This document shows, piece by piece, positions 45,465-53,398 of a stretch of 64,000 nt of DNA. This stretch comes from Branchinecta lynchi (taxonomy: Eukaryota > Arthropoda > Branchiopoda > Anostraca > Branchinectidae). The translations under genes were made by a program, and so were the position numbers. Within the stretch, counting starts at the first letter, position 1. Every line of letters starts with the position of its first letter. The stretch is taken from positions 2,604,001 through 2,668,000 of the forward strand of contig JAKZAP010000019.1 of NCBI GenBank assembly GCA_023053575.1. Reading direction: 5' to 3'. The notes under the pieces are model-generated. The model searched no databases and was not told the DNA's origin. It saw only the letters and a list, made by a program, of their open reading frames with translations.

Positions 45465-45578
45465 TTCCCTTAAACGACACACGCTTAGCATTTAGAACTG
45501 GGAACCCGGAAATGTGGTTAACCATAAGATAAGGCAACTGCGTAGTACTTTAGTCTCCAAGAGCCTTCAATTGTTACA

Positions 45579-45592
45579 CTTCTTTATCCTCA
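45579..45592 (-). promoter_or_regulatory. Polypurine tract next to the 3' LTR
   Basis: The minus strand reads GAGGATAAAGAAG directly before the LTR TG. Purine-rich with one T, as expected for the plus-strand primer. Confidence 0.65.
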
Positions 45593-45976
45593 TATTTTAG
45601 TGTCTCCTGACACTAGCCACAATTATTTTTTTTCACTACTTAGGATCAACGCCATTTACTTTTTCTTTAATGATATGGATATCTTCATTTATAGTTATAC
45701 TTATTACATATACAGCGTTTCCATTTTAATTTATCTTAATTTTACTACTTTGATTAGTATATCCTTCGGGACGTTGTCGCGGATTAAACAATTATCCTTA
45801 TGAAAATTAAATTTCATCGTACCAGCATTTGCTTTTTGTGGAAGAGGGTTGACGAAGCTTAGTAGTTCGCGGTACTCTAAACTCGTCCAGGAACTGCTCT
45901 GTCCAGATCCTGCCCATTCCACTTGAGCTTAATAAGCCAAAAGCCTGGTATATTTGATCTTTAAAATGGAAACTTC

Positions 45977-46007
<31 letters not shown>

Positions 46008-46480
46008 TCCCCTCCCTCCTTTACAAGTAACTTGCGTATATCTTACAAAGAGTAGCAACAACAACAAAAACTAAAATTGGGAAATACGAGGAAAAATTAT
46101 AAATACAAGGATCCTGGACTGTCAGTATTGTTTCTATCATTTTAGACAGATTGCAGTTTAGTCTTTAGCTCGGTTCGATGCAAAAGATTTCCGGTTCTAA
46201 TGAGAAGCACTGGAAATAAAGACAACAACAACAATATAATAAAATGGCCGTATGGGCCGCGTTCTAAATTACCACTACAGCAAAAAAAAAAAACAAACAC
46301 AAATAATGGATGCACTATTACTAAACATTCAACTTCTTCTTTAGAATCACACTACAAAATAACACGACTTGGTTTATTTTAGTTCATAGAACGAAATTTT
46401 TCATTTTAAATTTCGTTTTATTTTCATTAAACATTTCTTCTGATGCGGTCACGTAATACGGTACTGCACTTTGTCCTGGG

Positions 46481-46513
<33 letters not shown>

Positions 46514-46928
46514 AATTTTACCAATAACTTTAAACAGTCTAGACAACTCTTCTGTCTCCGCTGGTTTAATTGGATGACTCGCAAGCAAAATCACCCTATG
46601 TAAGAGGCTCTGATCTGTCAATGAACCTCTCTGTCCTAGTTTGCTCTTGTTGCAATTAGATTTCCTGCATCCGCACTGGAAATTCTTACTTGTTTCATTT
46701 GTGGTGTCCTTTCGGAAAAACAGACTTTGGTTTTTCTGGTAAGTTCTGGGATAAAGTTCACCTGCGGTTGCGATTTCGGCCTGCGATGACGGTATTCTTT
46801 ACGTTTTGTTGTGTTTACTAGAGAAGTCCTCGGAGATAATCGTCGTTAGTATATTCTGTGCAAAGTAAACTGGTTGAAAGTCGAAATTTTGTGTTCCTGC
46901 AAGAAATGAGCGATTAAATACAAGATTT
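45593..46928 (-). other. 3' non-coding region of the retroelement with long A tracts
   Basis: Between the last stop and the 3' LTR. On the sense strand it carries A runs of 28 (46004-45977) and 31 (46512-46482) bases. The Lys-run open frames here are artefacts of these tracts. A purine-rich GGAGGGAGGGGAAG lies just upstream of the 45977 tract. Confidence 0.6.
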
Positions 46929-48941
46929 TTAAGCCATCTTTGTGATCGTTACGTAGTCGGTCAGGTTGTTTCTTGGGGGTAATGGTGGTCCGAAAGTTAC
47001 GTTCCGCGGACCAGCGTTTGCGTTTTCGTTTGCCATTTCTGTGTCTGGCTCGCTGTAAAACGGTTCGCTGTACTTCGGTTGTCGTCTCAGTGTTTGACAC
47101 TTATTTGATGCAGCGAATGCTACAGAAACTTTATCTTTGTCAACACACCGCTTAGTGACAAAAATGTGATAGACTGCTAATAACACAATCGGGAACAACA
47201 ACCCAAACGGTAACGAAAACAGAGCGAGGGCTTTGGCAACGTGAAATTTTCCTTCTATATAGTCTACGGCTTCAAGAGAATTCTGTATGATCGGTTCATT
47301 TCTTTCAAACGAAGCTTCTAGCTCTTTTAGTGAAACTTCAGCGTCTTCTGTGTTACGTCTTGCTGCTAATTTACTTTGGATTTTTCTTGGAGCTATGAAC
47401 TTAAAAGAAGAGAACTGCTCATAGTTCAACTGGGTTTGAACGGAGAAATTCTGATTATCTAATTCAATCTGAGTCTTGCCGAGAAAAACAGCAGGTATAG
47501 TAAAAGTTTCAGAAAATACTGAACATGCGATTGGGACACTCAAAATTCCGCTATTGTTCAGTATGACCTGACTCTTATCGTCGTTGTGATCACACGAAAT
47601 AACCGCTTTCGTATTTTTAGCAGTGAACCCCCAAGTGGTGTCACGGATATGTTGGAGGATTGGCATACTATCATCACCAAAATGTGAGAAAAGTATCTTA
47701 CAATTCTCTTCCATTTGCTGTTGCATTTCGTTATAAATCGCGTAGTTGCAAGATTTTGCAACTTTCTTCATAGTAGGCTTATTGATACTACATAACCTGG
47801 AATCAAAAGTTAAACAGTCGGCAAAATCTTCGTTGTCGAGTTCCATGTAGTGCGTGCGTTCTTCTCGCTTAATCGCAATAAATGGCTTCGAGGGATAAAT
47901 GGTAGTCAAATTTTTAGGTACACTAATTTGCATGGTTGGAAACGGAATAATTCGGTAAAGGTCATATTCTCCTGCAACTGAAATCAATGGGATTTTGACT
48001 AAAATCCTTAGTCCGTTGGTCGTTAATAAAGTAGTCGTCTTTGCAAACTTGTGATAATAAGGCCAAACATTATGCGTTTCCTTCGTAGGTAAGCGGTAAG
48101 GAGCGGGTAAGATTGCGGCTAAATCGTTCAGACATTCATGTAGATGCTTGGGCTTCAACATGTTAATTGGCAATCTTCCCACAGCAAGAGAATTGAGGTC
48201 AATTTCTAAGGACTGTACTTTTTGTCGAACTTCTGAAATGAGCCGGTGCAATTTCATGTACGCAAATTCCATATTGTATTGCAAGGTTATTTCTTTGGTA
48301 TACTGAACAAATTCAGAAATTTGGCGCCAATTGGTTTCAATAGTTTGCAAGCTATTAGTAAGATTGGAAAGAATGTCTGCCTGAATTTTGTCGTCCATTA
48401 CCAATTTTTTAATTACAGACACCTGTTTTGCAACAATCGCATTTTGAGCGCTACCAGCTAATTTCAGTAGTTTAACAGCTTCATTAACGCTAGCAACATC
48501 GGCATCAGTTGCTGTGCCGAACAAGTACTGTAGTACGTTGCCTCCGGCATCGATCAAAGATCGCCGTTTCCTTATGCCATGTCGGTTGATCAGTGCCAGA
48601 ATACCTTCGACCTCTTCCTGGAGTTCTTCTGCTGCGTGTAGTATTTTGGCATTTTCATCACGGTATTTCTCATGAAAGATGCTTTTATTGGACAGTGCGA
48701 AGGTTTTAGCTTGTACATCTACTTTTCCCTGGTAAGCACTTATACGAATAGAATATTCCCTTATCGTGGTGGTTACTTTCCGAAAGAACGCAAACTCTAC
48801 GTCACCAGTAAGTATCCAGGCGGCGGTTGTGATGTCTACTTTCCCTTCAGGCACCAGCAAGTGCCCAAGTCCTATGCGAACCTCCGGAACTTGTTCTGCT
48901 GTCACTTTAAAAACCATAAAAACTGAAAATATATAGAACAT
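46929..48941 (-). CDS. env: Envelope-like gene 2: baculovirus-F-type fusion glycoprotein
   Basis: 670 aa from an ATG, unbroken. Residues 1-16 form a signal peptide. RKRR at 124-127 is a furin-type cleavage site, followed by an apolar, glycine-containing stretch (about 128-160) like the fusion peptide of insect errantivirus envelopes and baculovirus F proteins. A coiled-coil-prone region follows, a cysteine-rich part lies near 385-440, and a membrane anchor spans about 570-594. The 76-residue tail has PPLPPR and tyrosine motifs (YSEPFYSEP). In this family the protein mediates membrane fusion. Only 147 bp separates it from envelope-like gene 1, so it may be made from a spliced subgenomic RNA. 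Confidence 0.88.
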   Translation of the reverse strand: MFYIFSVFMVFKVTAEQVPEVRIGLGHLLVPEGKVDITTAAWILTGDVEFAFFRKVTTTIREYSIRISAYQGKVDVQAKTFALSNKSIFHEKYRDENAKILHAAEELQEEVEGILALINRHGIRKRRSLIDAGGNVLQYLFGTATDADVASVNEAVKLLKLAGSAQNAIVAKQVSVIKKLVMDDKIQADILSNLTNSLQTIETNWRQISEFVQYTKEITLQYNMEFAYMKLHRLISEVRQKVQSLEIDLNSLAVGRLPINMLKPKHLHECLNDLAAILPAPYRLPTKETHNVWPYYHKFAKTTTLLTTNGLRILVKIPLISVAGEYDLYRIIPFPTMQISVPKNLTTIYPSKPFIAIKREERTHYMELDNEDFADCLTFDSRLCSINKPTMKKVAKSCNYAIYNEMQQQMEENCKILFSHFGDDSMPILQHIRDTTWGFTAKNTKAVISCDHNDDKSQVILNNSGILSVPIACSVFSETFTIPAVFLGKTQIELDNQNFSVQTQLNYEQFSSFKFIAPRKIQSKLAARRNTEDAEVSLKELEASFERNEPIIQNSLEAVDYIEGKFHVAKALALFSLPFGLLFPIVLLAVYHIFVTKRCVDKDKVSVAFAASNKCQTLRRQPKYSEPFYSEPDTEMANENANAGPRNVTFGPPLPPRNNLTDYVTITKMA

Positions 48942-49087
48942 GTTTATATCAGGTAATCACTAACACTGTTAACTTAAATATAACTTTATCGCGTTTTATT
49001 CACATTTTATCTTTTCTTGTGGTTTTGGCTATAGCCAATTTCCGGCCTTGCGGACGTCAACATCCGGATTACATCGGATTTACGTCA

Positions 49088-49679
49088 TTATTCACGAATA
49101 CCAACGTACATTGCGTACTCGCGAATCATTCGACGGTCGCTAGGGGATATTTCATTACTTTGCAATTCGTAAATATCTGATTTCATTTTGGCGGACCGAA
49201 AAGCATTTCTTAGTGCTAAAATCATGAGTGCAGTGACGAATATAAAGTATATTGATCCGACTGCTCCTGCGATGAGAACAAAATCTGTAACTTTCATTTT
49301 TCCTTCCTTGTACTCCAAATTCGAGAATTCGTGCCAAGTCGTATTTAATCTAAACTGCGTGTTCATTTCTGTTACAAAATCTTTCCATTCAATATTTTCC
49401 ACCGAGCTATTTCGAAGACTAAAGAAAATTTCGACAATGACTTTTTCATCTAAATCTTCAATCTTATTTGCTAAAATACTGTGCAGTTTTAGTGCTGTCA
49501 TTGTGACTACCTCTTTACTTGGGGAAACTCTTTCTGGAGACAACCTCCATTTCAAGTCATTTGCACCGTAACTACAGTCTACAAATGCTGAAACAATAAA
49601 TGGACCCGATGACTCGAAAATTTGGCTTTTGTTACGCGCGCAGCTGAGAGAATTAGTACCGATGCTTGCTTCGACTAAC
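49088..49679 (-). pseudogene. Envelope-like gene 1, part after the TAG: membrane anchor
   Basis: The same reading frame as 51031-49680 stays open after a TAG at 49682-49680, through cysteine-containing sequence to a strong membrane segment (FVLIAGAVGSIYFIFVTALM) and a short basic tail ending at 49088. Without readthrough the upstream product would lose its anchor and be secreted. The break is one codon in an otherwise open frame of about 645 codons. Confidence 0.75.
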
Positions 49680-51031
49680 TAGGACTGAGATATTTTGGTC
49701 GCAGCTGTTACAAATTTGCGATCCAGAACTTTCCAAGCACAAGTTTTAGGCACTTTTTCTAAATTCAGTAGAGCCAAGTTTTCGGCACATGTGAAATAAT
49801 CTCCGGTTTTTGTGCTTTTAAATTCGGTTAAACTTCCACAGCTTTCATAGATTGCGGTTTCCTGGCACGCGTCCCCAACTTCTGCGGAGACTTCCAAAAA
49901 TCTTTTAAAATCGGACGTCATAATGACATATTGCGGTGAACCCACGAGTTTAACCGATAAATTAAAAGGCAAATCGGTATAAACTGGTGTAACAACGTAT
50001 AAAAAGTACGTCGACTTTCCTTCTTTTAAAGGTATATTCAAAACAACTTGTAACCGGTCATGTGATAAAGAGAAACTGGTTCGAAGCAGCTTTCCATACC
50101 ACCTAAGCGGTTCTATTGGGTTGATACCTTCAACTAGGCCTAACTCGTTCGATCTGATCAGGACTGCATCGATTTCCGTTAAAACTTGCTTTAATTCTGC
50201 TGGTGCGAGCAGTAGCTTCGGGACTTGCTCGGCTTCAAGAACTGTTAGAGCTCGATCAACTTCCGAAAAGTAGTCGACCACCACTTGTAAATGCGCGTTT
50301 GCTTCAATCATAATTGCGCCCAAAAATGCGGTTTCTAACGCGAGCGTTATATTTCCTCGTTGGGCATCAATTTTTATAAATGTGGTTTCTACACTAGAAA
50401 TCAGTGAATCAATCTCAGTCAAAGTCCAATTTAAACTTAAAATGCGCTTTTCTTGCATTTTCCAAAGTGACATTTTCTTTCCAACATTGTGGTAAAAATT
50501 GGATTCGCTGAGTTTACTTTTCGGACCGACCGGTAGGGCTACGTTTTTTGAATACTTCCGTAATTCGTCGTTCAACTGGCGAATATTTTGACTGACGTCT
50601 CTAGAGCTGCTATCCAAATTCGAACCCGATACGAACTGAACTCGCTCATGAATCATGTGTGAAATTGAACTATGATGCCTTTCTATCTCGTAAACCTTGG
50701 CTTGAAGACCTTTTTCGAAGCTTCCTACAATGCTTCGGAAATATCCCGCGGTGTAGACTGAGCTTCTGTTAAACAATAGGTTTACCTTGCCTTTGTAAGT
50801 CAAGATTCTTGACTTGATGAAAATCTTCGCAACATTCAAATGGCTGAGATCGATGTCGAAAAAGATAGGCCAATGCGAAGCGATAACTTTCACCTCGTTT
50901 GCTCTACGGACAAATCCTCCGTCTACTAGTGCAATCTTGGTGCCAAGAGCTGACAACTGATAATGCCCGTTTGGATACCCGTTGCTGACAACCAGATGGG
51001 TACAGAGTGTGAGAAGAAGTTCCACTCTCAT
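49680..51031 (-). CDS. Envelope-like gene 1, ectodomain (ends at TAG)
   Basis: 450 codons from an ATG. MRVELLLTLCTHLVVSNG is a signal peptide. Two segments parallel envelope-like gene 2: an N-terminal L.V..G.V......W part, and a later Y.K........L...L.IPL......Y....P part followed by spaced cysteines, with a helical region between. No RxxR site and no fusion-peptide-like stretch is visible. I infer a diverged tandem paralogue of the F-like envelope that has lost or never had proteolytic activation. The relationship rests on eye alignment. A TAG at 49682-49680 ends the frame early. Confidence 0.7.
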
Positions 51032-51323
51032 TCTGAAAGAATTTAGTAGCTTTCTAAATTTTTCAGAGATCCTCCTCTTATAACCGTGGTCGATCCAGGA
51101 TAGGGCACTAGAGATAGAGATAAGGCGTGAGAGATAGAGATTAATGGTATATTAACAATAAAAGGCAAATTAGTTGGCCAACATAGAATATACAAACATG
51201 GCGTGTTTTATTTACAAGGCGTATCTATTTCACTACCTTTGACTTACTTATTACTGCTTATTTTGACTTCACTTTATATCACAATTTATTAACTTCCGTT
51301 ACTTGTATTATTTCACTACTAAA

Positions 51324-52154
51324 TCATTTTGGCACAATTCGTGTGGTGCATCTGGCGAGCCTACGTAGTTTGGGTACTTGGCCGTCCCAGTCAGGTGTCT
51401 GTGGTCTTCTGGATGTCCCTGGTCTCGGCCCCGCCGTAGTTTCTTCTGTGACCTCTTCTGCGACTACTTCTATAGTTTGTTCTGACTGTCTTAGCTCCAT
51501 GATGCTTATAGTGTCGTCGTTCGTGATTACGAAACTGTTTACAGAGATTGAGGGGTCTGCCTCAAATCGATCAAGCACCTGTTCCTTGAAGTTGTTGAAA
51601 ATGTCTGTGAACTCCTGTATAAAGATGTCAATCGGGCCTGGTAGGCTAGGGCGGTTCGGGACAACAAGGGGCACTGTCCTAACAGTGATAACTGGCCTGA
51701 CTTTGTATCCTGGGAAGACCAGTATCTTCTCGTTCACCAGTTGCTGCAACCCCTTTCTCGAGTAGAGTGAATATCCACCATATTCGGTATCGTACGTCCA
51801 CTTCACGCTTGTTTGGGTTGCATTTAATGTAACTGAAAACACGCCAAGTAAGCCCAGAGCGCCTAATAAGCCGTGGTTACTTGCCAAACGTTTAAGGATT
51901 ACACTGTTTCTATGGATATATCCCACGTGGTCTGTGCATAGCCACACCAATAACTGTTTTGAAAACTCTAACGGCACTGGCACTTGGAGTTCGCCGATTG
52001 CATTCACAATCAACGATGTTGCCGTCACTTCCCTCCAGTAAGCCAAATGCGGGCTTAAAGTGGGCCTGTGTTCCGCCACACCTTCCAGCTCGAGAGCCAT
52101 AGCGGCCACTTTACGACCGCTTTCACTATTGCTGACAACACAAAATGGCTCCAT
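51324..52154 (-). CDS. Accessory ORF of unknown function, 276 aa
   Basis: Unbroken from an ATG, between pol and the envelope genes. A moderately hydrophobic stretch (HGLLGALGLLGVFSVTLN) lies near residues 94-111, followed by a Tyr-rich part. The C-terminus is acidic then basic and Pro/Arg-rich (PGTSRRPQTPDWDG). No family recognised. It is not a known errantivirus gene. The intact frame in a copy with four lesions elsewhere suggests it was recently under selection, but this is weak evidence. Confidence 0.7.
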   Translation of the reverse strand: MEPFCVVSNSESGRKVAAMALELEGVAEHRPTLSPHLAYWREVTATSLIVNAIGELQVPVPLEFSKQLLVWLCTDHVGYIHRNSVILKRLASNHGLLGALGLLGVFSVTLNATQTSVKWTYDTEYGGYSLYSRKGLQQLVNEKILVFPGYKVRPVITVRTVPLVVPNRPSLPGPIDIFIQEFTDIFNNFKEQVLDRFEADPSISVNSFVITNDDTISIMELRQSEQTIEVVAEEVTEETTAGPRPGTSRRPQTPDWDGQVPKLRRLARCTTRIVPK

Positions 52155-52303
52155 TTTGAATTCGAATTTTATTTCGAATTTTGATACTAGAATATCTATA
52201 CTTTCTTTGTTCTGGTTTGGGGTTCGCAGATCCTTTTTATAGGTTTTCGAAAACCGATATCAAAAACGGAAATCCGGCAATTGTTTTTCCCGTTTTCTTT
52301 GGA

Positions 52304-52329
52304 TTTTTTTTTTTTTTTTTTTTTTTTTT
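52304..52329 (-). repeat. Internal A26 tract on the sense strand
   Basis: A run of 26 T on the plus strand, 90 bases after the stop of the 156-aa ORF and before the 276-aa ORF. No AATAAA was seen just upstream. Confidence 0.8.
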
Positions 52330-52418
52330 CTAATCGTGGTTGAGTGTCTTCCTACCTCAGGTTTCCTGCTAACATCTATTGTGGTCAGCCATGATACAAT
52401 CACCTATTTCTCATGTTG

Positions 52419-52889
52419 CTATATGCTGTCCCAATTTCTCAACTTGGCAAGACGAAAATTCGGTTTCATAATGCGCATCTCCCGAAGCTCATCATAAGAT
52501 ATTGAGCCACACTCATGATACGTTATTTTCTTGAGGGGAGAACGTCTGACTAAAATTTCGCTAATTGTCGGGCTAATCCTATAAATAGATTGCCACTCAC
52601 GTGTTTGCAGATTTATCTTCAGCTGATTCTTACAAGGCTGTTGTTCGATAATCATGCTCAGGTCTTTGCAATTTGGTTCTATTTGATGGTTATTTTCAAC
52701 AATTTGCTTTAGTTGTCTCAGAAAATGACTTTCTAGCCCAGTTTCGCCATTTGTCAGCATTTCTACCAGTATTGCTAGTACGCATTCTTTGGAGAAATTC
52801 TTCGAAACTTCTTCTGTGGGTTTCCCTTCTTTCAAAAACTGTCGGAATTTCTCACAGTCGCCTACGTATCCGCAGATAGGTTCCGACAT
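52419..52889 (-). CDS. Accessory ORF of unknown function, 156 aa
   Basis: Begins at an ATG (MSEPICGYVGDCEKFRQFLK) and runs unbroken to 52419. Mixed alpha-helical-looking composition, five to six cysteines, no signal peptide or membrane segment. It follows the pol stop by about 510 bases. No family recognised. Position between pol and env is where complex retroviruses keep regulatory genes, but no function can be claimed. Confidence 0.65.
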   Translation of the reverse strand: MSEPICGYVGDCEKFRQFLKEGKPTEEVSKNFSKECVLAILVEMLTNGETGLESHFLRQLKQIVENNHQIEPNCKDLSMIIEQQPCKNQLKINLQTREWQSIYRISPTISEILVRRSPLKKITYHECGSISYDELREMRIMKPNFRLAKLRNWDSI

Positions 52890-53398
52890 CTGTAACGACG
52901 TTCGATCTCAGTACGTAACATAGTAAGCAAAACCTTTGCACTCTGAAATTCTTTGATTTGTGCTGGTCGCCGTGTTTGCTACATAGTATTGCTATAGTAT
53001 CTTTACACTTTAATATTATAGCGGTTGTAGAGCGTCCCAGTTCGCAATTAAATGTATTTAAAATCTTGCTTGTCTGGGAACAAAATGATTCTCATGGACG
53101 GGTCTTACGTAATATGCGAGTTTGGAGTTTACCGAAATTTCGTAACATTTAGTCTATTTGAACTGCGGTAGTTTCAATCAGCAGCGTACTTTTACTGTCC
53201 GATATTCCCTTCTTATTTTAATTTCATATTTTGCCTTTAGCTAATAGGTAAAATGAACTAGTTAACTTGTCGATCAAATGACCTAAGTGATCAGTTCAGC
53301 TCATTTGATCAAACGGTGAATCTTCTACTACCATCAGGAATTTTCGTGCTCGCAGTGTATAACTTAATAGACTTCTTCTGATTTTATTTTTGGTAAAC
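52890..53398 (-). other. Gap between pol and the first accessory ORF
   Basis: No open frame of note on the sense strand. May hold splice signals for the downstream genes, which I could not fix. Confidence 0.4.

Larger units (their letters stand above)
44948..45578 (-). repeat. 3' LTR
   Basis: 631 bp, TG...CA ends on both strands. It differs from the 5' LTR by one C in a run, a missing CT and one C/G substitution. Immediately inside is the polypurine tract. Confidence 0.95.

Noticed and set aside
45807..46621. Open frames with long Lys runs
   Set aside because: Produced by the A28 and A31 tracts in the 3' non-coding region of the retroelement.
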